The notes below the pieces were generated by a model that was not told the origin of the DNA, made no database searches, and saw nothing but the letters and a program-made list of their open reading frames with translations. This document shows positions 1 to 7,567 of a stretch of 64,000 nucleotides of DNA, in pieces; the first letter of the stretch is position 1, and the number at the start of each line of letters is the position of its first letter. The position numbers and the translations under genes are program-made. Source of the DNA: Chloroflexota bacterium (lineage in GTDB: Bacteria; Chloroflexota; Anaerolineae; Anaerolineales; UBA11579); NCBI GenBank assembly GCA_013112575.1, contig JABFGG010000001.1, forward strand, positions 186,001 through 250,000, given 5' to 3'.

Positions 1-2
1 CA

Positions 3-455
3 ATTGCCTGGTCAAATACGCACACGACGGACGAGAACAAGGCCTATTTGCGGGGATTGGTGGAGAGCATCCCCCTGGAGATCGGGAATCATAGAGTGTT
101 GTTGGTGCATGGCAGCCCGCGGCGTATCAACGAGTACTTATTTGAGGACCGTCCGGAGAAGAGCATGGAACGCGTGATCGATTTGGTAGAGGCGGATGTA
201 CTGGTATGCGGGCACACACATTTACCCTATGACCGGGTATTGCCGAGTGGGCGGCGCATCATCAACGCGGGGAGTGTGGGGAAACCCAAAGACGGTGACC
301 CGCGGGCAGGCTACATCACTCTGGAAGCAAGCCGAGGGGAATTAAATGTTGATTTCATCCGGGTGGCTTACGATGTTGAGAAGGCGGCACAGGCCATCGA
401 GGCGACGAATATGCCGAATGAGTATGCTCAAATGCTAAGAGATGGCAAGGGCTAA
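3..455 (+). CDS. Metallophosphoesterase, YfcE/MJ0936-like (5' partial)
   Basis: The reading frame is open from the window edge, so the N-terminus with the first metal-binding Asp/His motif lies outside. What is visible is the C-terminal half of a calcineurin-like phosphoesterase: a VHGSP motif, an NEYLFEDRP segment, the GHTH metal-binding motif (VCGHTHLPYDR) and the INAGSVGKPKDGDPRAGY signature typical of the YfcE/MJ0936 group of small two-metal phosphodiesterases. These are cytoplasmic enzymes; the natural substrate cannot be read from sequence. The gene converges with the selenoprotein gene on the other strand and ends inside a hairpin. Family assignment is secure, substrate is not. Confidence 0.85.
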   Translation: MAWSNTHTTDENKAYLRGLVESIPLEIGNHRVLLVHGSPRRINEYLFEDRPEKSMERVIDLVEADVLVCGHTHLPYDRVLPSGRRIINAGSVGKPKDGDPRAGYITLEASRGELNVDFIRVAYDVEKAAQAIEATNMPNEYAQMLRDGKG

Positions 456-496
456 TCAGCAAAGCTGATTAGCTTATGAGTTTGCTACGCAAACTC
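451..496. terminator. Two tandem hairpins between convergent genes
   Basis: Two perfect inverted repeats lie back to back: GCTAATCAGC / GCTGATTAGC with an AAA loop (451-473, containing the stop codon of the phosphoesterase gene) and GAGTTTGC / GCAAACTC with a TAC loop (478-496). They sit between two converging genes, so a bidirectional terminator or transcript-end structure is the simplest reading. There is no clean T tract directly after either stem. Confidence 0.5.
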
Positions 497-516
497 TACG
501 GCTATATAAAACTAAC

Positions 517-819
517 TCAGTCCTTTTTTTTGTCTTTTTTGCGTTGAGCCTTTCTTGCTTTTACGCGTGCTTCGCGGAATTGAGCCCTTACGCGGCCAGC
601 GGAGACGGCCATGGCAATGGATTGGGCAGCACCGATCTCTTCGTTGGTGATGCCTTCTTCTTTGGCGACGCCAAAGTATTCTTCCATTCAAGGATAACAG
701 CCGACAGCCATGGCAGTGGCTAAATGCATCAAGGTGGTAGTCTTGGGATCAAGTACCTGGTTGTATCTGGCAGTGTCGTAGAATTCGTCGAAGGCTTTAT
801 TCTGTTCTTTGGATAGCAT
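517..819 (-). CDS. AhpD-like (carboxymuconolactone decarboxylase family) selenoprotein
   Basis: A 100-residue frame reads from ATG at 819 (GAGGAG Shine-Dalgarno 6 nt upstream) to TGA at 517, interrupted only by an in-frame TGA at 688-690 (codon 44). The protein around it is a classic small AhpD/CMD domain: LATAMAVGCYP-U-MEEYFGVAKEEGITNEEIGAAQSIAMAVSAGRVRAQF. The TGA falls exactly at the second position of the catalytic CxxC of AhpD-like thiol peroxidases, giving C41-Y-P-U44. A perfect 7-bp hairpin begins 11 nt after the TGA, as expected for a bacterial SECIS. AhpD-like selenoproteins are a known class, so selenocysteine is far more likely than a nonsense mutation. Expected role: cytoplasmic peroxide reduction or thiol-redox chemistry. 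The lysine-rich C-tail (KKDKKKD) is unusual. Automated calling splits or misses this gene. Confidence 0.83.
660..676 (-). promoter_or_regulatory. SECIS-like hairpin of the first selenoprotein
   Basis: On the mRNA strand the 17 nt CTTTGGC-GTC-GCCAAAG form a perfect 7-bp stem with a GUC loop. It starts 11 nt after the in-frame UGA. Bacterial SECIS elements are short stems with a G (usually GU) in the apical loop about 16-37 nt after UGA; here the loop starts 18 nt after it. It lies within the coding sequence, as bacterial SECIS elements do. Confidence 0.75.
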
Positions 820-927
820 GTCAGCTCCTCAAGGTTTTGTGGAAATTCGATTCTACCTATTTAAAATGTAGGGGGATGCAGTTTACTGTGGGAGGATGTT
901 CAAAATGAGGGTTGGGCGAATAGTGAG

Positions 928-1581
928 CTAGTGTTTGCGCTGCATACGGGCGATGGAAAAAACCAGCGAGCCAAAAGCGACAGAGCCGCGTTCGTGTAAC
1001 TCCACCGGGTCACCGGTCTTTAGTTTTCTGGCTTTGTAGTAAGTGCCATTGGTGCTGCCAAGGTCAACCAGGAAGAGCGCATCGGGGGTGGCGTGAATGG
1101 CGGCATGGCTGCGCGAAACCCCCTGGGCATCCGCTCCTAATGGGGAGAGGTCGAGGTCGGGGCTCTTTGGGCCCTTGGCGCGGCCAATGGTAAAGTCACC
1201 CAAGACTCTCAGCCGCACAGGGAGTTCATTTGATTTGTTGGGGAAAAGCAGCAGTTCCCATTCAAATTCGGCTTCTCTGGTTTGAGTGCGAGCTGAAGCA
1301 GGCACAACGATCTCGTCGGAGACAAATTCCAGATGCAGGGGAGTTTGGGGCAACTTAAAGGAGACATCGGGGAGGTGATGCGTCTTGATCTTTTCGGTCG
1401 TTTGGCCCTGCAACCTGGTCGCCAATATCTTTACGGCGTCGATCAAGTGGGATTGCGACTGGTCACGCAACCAATCGTCATTTAGCACGGTCTGGCCGAA
1501 GTCGTCTGGGTCGAGGTTACTAATAAAGTGGATCGACTGCTTGGGTGAGCGTTTAAGTTCTTCAGATGCCATTTGATCCAT
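928..1581 (-). CDS. FHA-domain protein
   Basis: 217 residues. The C-terminal ~100 residues form a forkhead-associated domain, recognised by FTIGRAKG (phosphothreonine-loop Gly-Arg), the GVSRSHAAI motif and the LVDLGSTNGTYYK motif. FHA domains bind phosphothreonine peptides, so the protein is likely a cytoplasmic reader of Ser/Thr kinase signalling. The first ~90 residues are hydrophilic and unrecognised. A second FHA protein with the same DLxP-GVSR signature is at 14213-14773, so they may serve one signalling network. No kinase is adjacent. A possible upstream ATG at 1581 is used; a second Met lies three residues later. Confidence 0.8.
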   Translation of the reverse strand: MDQMASEELKRSPKQSIHFISNLDPDDFGQTVLNDDWLRDQSQSHLIDAVKILATRLQGQTTEKIKTHHLPDVSFKLPQTPLHLEFVSDEIVVPASARTQTREAEFEWELLLFPNKSNELPVRLRVLGDFTIGRAKGPKSPDLDLSPLGADAQGVSRSHAAIHATPDALFLVDLGSTNGTYYKARKLKTGDPVELHERGSVAFGSLVFSIARMQRKH

Positions 1582-1744
1582 TTTAACAATTTCATAGTGA
1601 CAAAGACCTGACAGAATTGCAAACTGATTAAATGATGGTTTTTTTGCGGGCAGGTGTCGAACGCCTCTACGATGTTCACCAGGGGAGTTGAACCGGGCCT
1701 ACCTTTCGTTTGTACTTTCAATAACAAATAGATTGGCGGCAAAC

Positions 1745-2614
1745 ATGAAAAAGATCGCAGGGTTTCTCGTGAGCATGATGGTGTTGCTGGTGGTAAGTGG
1801 TTGTGGTGTTCTTGCTCCACAACCGACGCTGACCCCCGAAACAAGCGCAACGCCGCAACCCAGCCCGTCCCCCACTCCGGTTAAACCGGTAACACAAGAG
1901 TTTGAGATCTTCTCGCGCTACACGGCGGATGAATATCACATTTACGTGGGGCTGCCGCGCGACTTCGACCCCAATCGCGCAGAAGGCTATGACACGGTGT
2001 ATTTGCTGGATGGCACAGCCTGGTTCCGCAGTGGCTTGGTACACACCAGCAACTTAGGAGAAAGTGGAGAGATGCCGCCAAGCATTATTGTGGGCATCGG
2101 CTACGTGCATGCCAATATGCGCGGGCGGGACTTCATGTTAAACCCGGAGGCGTTCTACTTTTTCATAATCGAGGAACTCATACCCTTCATCGACCGGCAA
2201 TACAACGGGGACCCGGATGGAGAGCGCACCTTGATCGGGCATTCGATGGGCGGCTATTTCGCGATCTGGGTGTTGTTGCAACGCGGCTTTCTGCCGGTGG
2301 AGCCCTTCGATAATTTCATCAGCCTGAGCGGTAGTTATCATGGCATGCACAAGAACCTGTTCACCTATGACGATCTGCTGGCGATGCGTTTAGAAGAAGG
2401 GGGCTTTACGATGGATGCCAAATTATATATGGGCGTGGGGAGTGATGAAGAAGGCTTCTTCACCCAGGGGTACCTGGACATGTGGGCAAGATTGCACGAG
2501 CGAGAGTATGAGAACCTGGAGGTGGAAGGACAGATGTATCCGGGGTTAAACCACGGCAGCGTGCTCAGCCCAGGCATCAAGGATGGGTTGTTGTGGGTGT
2601 ATGGGGAGGAGTGA
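1745..2614 (+). CDS. Secreted lipoprotein esterase, alpha/beta hydrolase (esterase D / Fes type)
   Basis: 289 residues when started at ATG 1745; the frame is open further upstream but that adds only an unlikely N-terminal extension. MKKIAGFLVSMMVLLVVSGC is a lipoprotein signal with Cys20 as lipidation site, followed by a Thr/Pro-rich linker. The hydrolase domain has the YLLDG oxyanion-region motif, the nucleophile elbow GHSMGG (Ser167) and a C-terminal LNHGS catalytic His, matching the putative esterase family (PF00756) that includes esterase D and enterobactin esterases. It should act outside the membrane on an ester substrate. No siderophore genes are near, so substrate is unknown. Confidence 0.82.
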   Translation: MKKIAGFLVSMMVLLVVSGCGVLAPQPTLTPETSATPQPSPSPTPVKPVTQEFEIFSRYTADEYHIYVGLPRDFDPNRAEGYDTVYLLDGTAWFRSGLVHTSNLGESGEMPPSIIVGIGYVHANMRGRDFMLNPEAFYFFIIEELIPFIDRQYNGDPDGERTLIGHSMGGYFAIWVLLQRGFLPVEPFDNFISLSGSYHGMHKNLFTYDDLLAMRLEEGGFTMDAKLYMGVGSDEEGFFTQGYLDMWARLHEREYENLEVEGQMYPGLNHGSVLSPGIKDGLLWVYGEE

Positions 2615-2656
2615 GATTGTTGATGCTTGAATGGTGACAGGAATTTACGAAAGTTC

Positions 2657-3604
2657 TCAATTTTGACGTTCTCGATTTCCTCCCTCCGTTTGTGAAAGCA
2701 CCAAGTATGTTTGATTTTCCCCTTCAACTCTAGTGATAGCGAGATTCATCTTCTTTTTGTCTATATTCATTCTATAGTGAACCGATTGAGCAAGGGATGC
2801 TTTGTTTAAGTTTTGAGAGTATTGCGTAATCCGATGAATTGGAACTGCTTCAAGTGAAGCAGTTAAGTTTGCTTCGAAATGTATTTGTTCAACATGGATT
2901 AATTCTTCATTTAGATTGATTGCATACCTGCTTTCTGGGTTCTGATAATTAGCAATGATGGATATATGTTTTGGCTCACCGCCTGGATCTACTCCATCAA
3001 AAATTTGTTTTTGCTGGTTAAGAATTCCTTGCCATGCATCCAATATGCTCAGATCGTTTTTAGTGTCTATATGGATAAGAACCTTATCTTCTGAAGAAAC
3101 GGTTTTTAGAAGATTTTGAAACTCACTTTCTTGTTGTTGACTTACATCATTTGCTAGGAAAATTTGAACACTAGTAAGGTCGCCTTTGTTATGAACTAAT
3201 GTCATATGCTCTACCTGGAACCAATCTTCAATAGCCTGCTTCGACGAATCTGAAACCTCCCTTAATTCAATTCCAGATTCGTTTGCATAATCAATGGCAT
3301 TTTTAGAAAACCCAGTAGTCGATACGGCTGTGACTTTGTTAAACCCAAATCTATTCCTACGACCAACTAGTTGTTCTATCCATGATCCTGGTGCAGGTCC
3401 ATCTGATGGCCGATCACGGCACTCAATAAGCCATTCAATTTGAGTAGATCCCAATTTGCCGGAAACAATGACATCGAATTCAGCAATCTGAGTTCCATCA
3501 TCATTGAATACTCTCTTTCGAGTTTCTACATCAAATCCCTTTTGCAGTAATATCCTCTCTACAGAACTTACCAAGTTTTCTAATAGTTCTCCGGAATTAG
3601 CCAT
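2657..3604 (-). CDS. Mrr-like restriction endonuclease fold protein
   Basis: 315 residues. The N-terminal third resembles the Mrr/PD-(D/E)xK nuclease core: FDVIVSG (Asp44), then IEWLIECRDR (Glu61, with Arg63 in place of the usual Lys), followed by a QLVGRRNRFGFNKVTAVSTTGFSKNAIDYANESGIEL segment with the Mrr pattern of strand, TTGFS and AxxYA helix. The remaining ~200 residues are unrecognised. The Lys-to-Arg change in ExK may alter catalysis. No methylase or helicase is adjacent, so it may be a solitary Mrr-like nuclease or a sensor. The gene is more AT-rich than its neighbours, which fits recent acquisition. Confidence 0.65.
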   Translation of the reverse strand: MANSGELLENLVSSVERILLQKGFDVETRKRVFNDDGTQIAEFDVIVSGKLGSTQIEWLIECRDRPSDGPAPGSWIEQLVGRRNRFGFNKVTAVSTTGFSKNAIDYANESGIELREVSDSSKQAIEDWFQVEHMTLVHNKGDLTSVQIFLANDVSQQQESEFQNLLKTVSSEDKVLIHIDTKNDLSILDAWQGILNQQKQIFDGVDPGGEPKHISIIANYQNPESRYAINLNEELIHVEQIHFEANLTASLEAVPIHRITQYSQNLNKASLAQSVHYRMNIDKKKMNLAITRVEGENQTYLVLSQTEGGNRERQN

Positions 3605-3786
3605 TTTTAGTTCCTAGGTTTATGACATTTAAAAGTTCGTTTCAAATGGAACACACCTACTCAACATATATTGATTCCCCTCTAAGAAAACAAAACCCTT
3701 GGGCCATTCTTATTCTTATCTTCGTTCAAGGCTTATATAAGCTGTTTATCTAATGCGAACCAAGATTCTGCAATTAGAAGAAGTAT

Positions 3787-4167
3787 CTACTCCCCCAAAT
3801 TCTCCGAGTTCAGGTAATGCGAGATGACGTTGGCGAAGGTCTTGACGTCGATGGGTTTGGAGATGTAGCCGTCACAGCCGGCTTCGAGGGCGCGGCGGCG
3901 GTCGCCGGGGAGGGTGTGGGCCGTGAGAGCCACGAGAGGAATAGCTTTGGTGCCATCATCGGCCTTAAGACGGCGGGCAGCCTCCCAGCCGTCGACTTCG
4001 GGGATGGCAAGGTCGAGCAGGATGAGGTCGGGTTCTATCTCGGCGGCCGCGTCCAGGCCAGCACGGCCGTCGAATGCGGGCACGACTTCATGCCCGGAGC
4101 GCTCCAATACAAAACGGACCAGCTCATAGTTATCAGGGTTGTCTTCAATGACGAGAATGCGGGCCAT
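3787..4167 (-). CDS. Single-domain response regulator (CheY/DivK-like)
   Basis: 126 residues, a single receiver domain with no output domain. Acidic pair at Glu8/Asp9, phosphoacceptor Asp52 (LILLDLAIPEVDG), Thr82 (LTAHT) and Lys104 (YISKP) are all in place. Such stand-alone receivers relay phosphate or regulate kinases and polarity proteins; DivK is the closest general pattern. No histidine kinase is in the window. It precedes the sulfite-oxidase-like gene on the same strand with an 11 nt gap measured the other way, so the two may be co-transcribed. Confidence 0.87.
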   Translation of the reverse strand: MARILVIEDNPDNYELVRFVLERSGHEVVPAFDGRAGLDAAAEIEPDLILLDLAIPEVDGWEAARRLKADDGTKAIPLVALTAHTLPGDRRRALEAGCDGYISKPIDVKTFANVISHYLNSENLGE

Positions 4168-4178
4168 ATTATTTTAGT

Positions 4179-4820
4179 TTAACGTGAGAAACGCTGTTCT
4201 TCCCAGACGCCAGCGTCGTTGTGATAACCAGCCTGTTCCCAGAACCCCAGCTTGTCTTCCTTTAAAAACTCCAGGCCGCGCAGCCATTTAGCACCTTTCC
4301 AAAAGTAGGGCACGTTGAGGTCTTCACGGCCCCGGATGGCGCCAACCACACCGCGCAGAGGATAACCATGGTCGGGAGTGATGGGTTCGCCCTCAAAGTG
4401 GGTGGCCAGCAGGAAGTTGTCGGCCAGGGCCAGGTCGAGGGGGACGTTGGTGGTGAAGCCGTATTCGGCATGCTGCACGATGTAGTTTGCTTCTGCCTTT
4501 GGCTTAATGAAGCCTTCGTCGATAAGGGTTTTTATAGAGACGCCTTCCCAAGTGGTGTCAAACTTGCTCCAGCGGGTCACACAGTGAATATCAAGTTCCA
4601 GGGTGGATCGAGGCAACTCGTTGAATTGGTCCCAGGACCATATAACCTCTTCTTCGACCTCGCCGTAAACGCGCAGATCCCAGGAGCTGGGATTAAAAGG
4701 CGGAACAGGGCCATAGTGCAAGACCGGGAACTTCTGGGTGAGGGATTGGCCGGGTGGTAGACGACCCTCCTTTTTAATGCGGTCTTCTTCTTCTTTGCGT
4801 CCAAAGATGCTATTCAACAT
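4179..4820 (-). CDS. Sulfite oxidase-like molybdopterin oxidoreductase
   Basis: 213 residues, a compact cytoplasmic member of the sulfite oxidase / MsrP molybdopterin-binding family. The molybdenum-ligating cysteine is Cys80 in LDIHCVTRWS, followed by the conserved W-x-G-V (WEGVSIKTLI) and HFEGEPITPDHGYPLRGVV segments of the cofactor pocket. There is no Tat or Sec signal, so it differs from exported MsrP. Its redox reaction is unknown. It sits upstream of the response regulator gene in the same direction and no membrane partner is adjacent. Confidence 0.85.
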   Translation of the reverse strand: MLNSIFGRKEEEDRIKKEGRLPPGQSLTQKFPVLHYGPVPPFNPSSWDLRVYGEVEEEVIWSWDQFNELPRSTLELDIHCVTRWSKFDTTWEGVSIKTLIDEGFIKPKAEANYIVQHAEYGFTTNVPLDLALADNFLLATHFEGEPITPDHGYPLRGVVGAIRGREDLNVPYFWKGAKWLRGLEFLKEDKLGFWEQAGYHNDAGVWEEQRFSR

Positions 4821-4936
4821 AAGCTGTACTCCAAGAGGTCACGGATAATATGCATCCATTATAAAGCGAAGCGGCTGAGAATGTTGTCCATTCTCAGTTT
4901 CGAGTTCGCTTTGCGAACGTCGACGTGAAAGTGCTC

Positions 4937-5620
4937 CTATATGTCGAAGGTATCGCCCGGTTGGAGGACGTGGGCTTTGGCGTCGGTTTCGGCTTCGATA
5001 CGCTGAGCCCAGGCCATGGCATCTTGCTCAATGAGTCCCCAGGTGTTGTAATGAGCAGGGATGACGTGTTTGGGTTTGAGGAGCTGAGCAGCACGTACCG
5101 CATCATCAGGGCCCATAGTGAAGTTATCGCCAATAGGTAGCACGGCCAGGTCGAGGCTGGATTCACCGATAAGGGCCATGTCTCCGAAGAGGCCAGTATC
5201 ACAGGCGAAATAGACTTTCTTGTTGTCGGCAGTGGTCAGCAGGAAACCAACCGGGTTGCCACCATCGGAGCCGTCCGGCAGGCCGGAGCCATGCTGAGCA
5301 TAAGTGAATTTCAGGTGGCCAAAGGGATGCTGAAATCCCCCTCCGATGTGTTGGGCATGCGTTTCGACACCTTGCTTGCCTAGCCAACCGGCAATCTCAG
5401 CATTGGTAATGACCTGTGCGCCAGTTTGCTTGTGCAGCGGGCCAGCATCGGCAATGTGATCACCGTGGCCGTGGCTGACCCAGATGAAGTCTGCTTCGAG
5501 TTTGTCCAGTGTTGTAGAGGCAGCAGGGTTGCCTTCAAAAAAAGGATCAATAACAATCTTTGTGCCATCAAGATCTAACCCAAAGGTGCCATGTCCGTAC
5601 CAAGTATATTTGAGTGTCAT
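4937..5620 (-). CDS. UPF0173-type metal-dependent hydrolase (metallo-beta-lactamase fold)
   Basis: 227 residues, full length for the UPF0173/YtkL group. The metal-binding motif is SHGHGDH (His50, His52, Asp54, His55), with further ligands in AQHG, ACDTG and PAHYNTW. These are cytoplasmic hydrolases of unknown substrate. The start codon lies at the edge of the gene-free origin-like segment, so its promoter must lie there. Confidence 0.85.
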   Translation of the reverse strand: MTLKYTWYGHGTFGLDLDGTKIVIDPFFEGNPAASTTLDKLEADFIWVSHGHGDHIADAGPLHKQTGAQVITNAEIAGWLGKQGVETHAQHIGGGFQHPFGHLKFTYAQHGSGLPDGSDGGNPVGFLLTTADNKKVYFACDTGLFGDMALIGESSLDLAVLPIGDNFTMGPDDAVRAAQLLKPKHVIPAHYNTWGLIEQDAMAWAQRIEAETDAKAHVLQPGDTFDI

Positions 5621-5699
5621 CTAATATCCTTTCTATTAAATAGTGTGTAATTAGAGGTCAATCTAGTATGCGGTTTTTTTCTGTTGGGGTCAATGGGTC

Positions 5700-6125
5700 T
5701 TGATATTTTGTTTACCCACATCTTTATTATATGGGGAAGATTTAATGAATCGTAGCCGCAGTAGGGCCTGTGGATATGTGGAGGGCGGACAATTTACGCC
5801 GGGATTCCGGTAGATGTGGGTTATGACCCGGGCTGTTGGACGTATGTGGGGATGATGTGGGCTATTACTCTCCACAGCGCGAGTCTGGATAGATTGTGCA
5901 TAGAATCAGCCGAAAAGGGACAAAATAGGCCAATTTGTAAATGTGGGGGCATAAACATAGTACCCCCCACATATGGTGGTTGTGGTTTGGTAGTTTAGAG
6001 ACAATACGCACAAGTTTTCCCCAATTAAAGCCCTTTCTCCACAGTTATAGGGCACTTATCCACAGAAACAGGTGGGCTTTGTACCTGCAGGTACAAAGCG
6101 ATTCGGCAAATGTGGGGGTAGATTC
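5700..6125. other. Candidate chromosomal replication origin (DnaA-box cluster)
   Basis: This gene-free stretch holds 13 copies of the DnaA-box core TGTGG/CCACA between 5716 and 6115, where about one is expected by chance. One is a perfect TTATCCACA (6056-6064). Near matches are TTACCCACA (5712-5720), TGTGGATAT (5769-5777, reverse of ATATCCACA) and TGTGCATAG (5895-5903). Six GANTC sites (5747, 5803, 5881, 5903, 6100, 6121) also fall here. Minus-strand genes dominate on the left and a plus-strand run starts on the right. Two parS sites lie 36 kb away, which fits an origin-proximal position. dnaA is not adjacent, so this remains inference. Confidence 0.5.
6077..6098. repeat. 22-bp perfect palindrome in the origin-like region
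   Basis: The arms CTTTGTACCTG and CAGGTACAAAG meet without spacer, 12 nt after the perfect DnaA box. It could be a dimeric regulator site or a structural element of the putative origin. No T tract follows, so it is not a terminator. Confidence 0.6.
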
Positions 6126-6127
6126 GC

Positions 6128-6157
6128 TTGACAGACAAGGACTTATTAGATTATAAT
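6128..6157 (+). promoter_or_regulatory. Sigma-70-type promoter of the aldo/keto reductase gene
   Basis: Perfect hexamers TTGACA (6128-6133) and TATAAT (6152-6157) are 18 nt apart. The -10 box is centred in a 14-nt palindrome (6147-6160) and is followed at once by the TTAGAT-N4-ATCTAA operator, so the promoter is strong and repressible. Confidence 0.8.
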
Positions 6158-6161
6158 CTAC

Positions 6162-6177
6162 TTAGATAAACATCTAA
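6162..6177. promoter_or_regulatory. Operator TTAGAT-AAAC-ATCTAA, probable ArsR-family site
   Basis: A perfect inverted repeat with 6-nt arms and 4-nt spacer covers the predicted transcription start. The same arms and spacer length recur in front of the ArsR-family gene (11644-11663), so the regulator encoded there probably represses both promoters. Confidence 0.65.
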
Positions 6178-6215
6178 TATATGTAGTTGTTTTCACAAAC
6201 GGAGAGATCAAGACC

Positions 6216-7202
6216 ATGCAGAAGCGAGTGCTAGGAAAAAGTGGATTGGAAGTCAGCCCCATCGGATTAGGCTGCTGGGCGATTGGCGGCCCCTGGACCT
6301 TCGGCAGTGATGAAGACCGTTGGCAGGCCGGTTGGGGGCAGATCGATGATGCAGAATCGGTGCGAGCGATCCATGCCGGTTTGGATTTGGGCATCAACTT
6401 CCTGGACACTGCCGCCAATTATGGTGCTGGTCACAGTGAATGTGTGCTAGCGCAGGCCCTGGCCGGCAAGCGTGAAGAGGTCGTGGTCGCCACCAAGTTT
6501 GGTTTTCTGGTCAATGAAGATACCAAGGATGTGGGCCTCGACGATGATGCCATAGTGGGCAATATCCGCCAGGATTGTGAGGATAGCCTGCGGCGGTTGG
6601 GTACAGATTATATTGATATCTTCCAACTGCATCAGGGAGGGCTGGACCGGGAGAAAGCCCCGGCAGTCATGGATGTGTTGGAAGAATTGGTTAAAGAAGG
6701 CAAGATACGCTGGTATGGCTGGAGCACGGATGACCATGAGAACGCGGCAGTGTTTGCTAAAGGGGAACGCTGCACCTCGATCCAGTTCGATCTGAACGTC
6801 TTCCGGGACAACCCAGAGATCCGCCAGATTTGTGCGGATGCTGACCTGGGTGGCATCAACAAAAGCCCACTCAATCGCGGCATCCTGACGGGCAAGTTCG
6901 ATGAAAGCTCCACTTTCCCTGAGGATGACATCCGCCACGGCTTGAGCTTCACAGAAGGCATTGGGGCAGAACGTTTAGAGCAATTGGAGAAAGTCCGCGA
7001 GATCCTCACGTCCAACGGACACAGTCTGGCGCAAGGCTCATTGGCTTACATCTGGGCGCTGGATGAACGCATGGTGCCTATTCCGGGTTTCAAAACGGTG
7101 GCGCAGGTGCAGGAGAATGCCAAGGCCATGGAATTAGGGCCGCTTGAAGGAGAACAAGTTAAAGAGATACAGTCGATTCTAAATGGACAAGAAGCTAACT
7201 AA
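6216..7202 (+). CDS. Aldo/keto reductase
   Basis: 328 residues, the normal length for the family. The catalytic tetrad is Asp64, Tyr69 (FLDTAANYG), Lys94 (VVATKFG) and His139 (IFQLHQGG); the C-terminal IPGFKTVAQVQENA is the NADP-binding region. It should be a cytoplasmic NADPH-dependent oxidoreductase of carbonyl compounds. It is the first gene of a plus-strand run that continues through two SRPBCC fusions and an exporter, driven by a consensus promoter with an operator shared with the ArsR gene, which suggests a stress- or metabolite-induced set. Confidence 0.9.
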   Translation: MQKRVLGKSGLEVSPIGLGCWAIGGPWTFGSDEDRWQAGWGQIDDAESVRAIHAGLDLGINFLDTAANYGAGHSECVLAQALAGKREEVVVATKFGFLVNEDTKDVGLDDDAIVGNIRQDCEDSLRRLGTDYIDIFQLHQGGLDREKAPAVMDVLEELVKEGKIRWYGWSTDDHENAAVFAKGERCTSIQFDLNVFRDNPEIRQICADADLGGINKSPLNRGILTGKFDESSTFPEDDIRHGLSFTEGIGAERLEQLEKVREILTSNGHSLAQGSLAYIWALDERMVPIPGFKTVAQVQENAKAMELGPLEGEQVKEIQSILNGQEAN

Positions 7203-7243
7203 GTTGGCACGGTAACAAGGTATTGGAGTATCAGGAGATAGTC

Positions 7244-7459
7244 ATGTTTTACGGAAGCACATATACAGGACGCGCACGACAGGAGAGCTTACGCAAGCAA
7301 GCCTCCCCCGCGAAATCGGTCGTAGGCAAAAGCAAATACAACATACGCGAACGTTCTCAACTCGTTGTGGCCAACGTGTTGATCTCAGCCGGAAAGCGCA
7401 TGCGCTCGGATGTGGTCTGCAAAGCCGGCAACGTGCGCACCCAAATGCAATTTCGGTAG
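7244..7459 (+). CDS. Small basic protein of unknown function
   Basis: 71 residues from ATG 7244, preceded by an AGGAG Shine-Dalgarno. The frame also allows an earlier TTG at 7223, which lacks a ribosome site. The product is rich in Arg/Lys (RARQESLRKQ, KSKYNIRERSQ) with two Met and one Cys and no recognised domain or membrane segment. It lies 41 nt after the reductase gene and 108 nt before the SRPBCC gene. The ribosome site argues that it is translated, the lack of recognisable homology argues for caution. Confidence 0.45.
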   Translation: MFYGSTYTGRARQESLRKQASPAKSVVGKSKYNIRERSQLVVANVLISAGKRMRSDVVCKAGNVRTQMQFR

Positions 7460-7567
7460 TTTTGCAACAAGGTCATCGAGTGGCCCGGCAAACCGGCGCT
7501 TACCAGACGGGGGTACAACCCGGGTTGCTCGTGACCTGTAAATAATTCACCCTTTCAGGAGGAACCT

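Noticed and set aside
688-690. Nonsense mutation or sequencing error as explanation for the TGA in the AhpD-like gene
   Set aside because: The frame continues with family-consistent sequence to its own stop, the TGA falls at the catalytic Cys, a SECIS-like hairpin follows, and the same arrangement recurs at 28776-28778.
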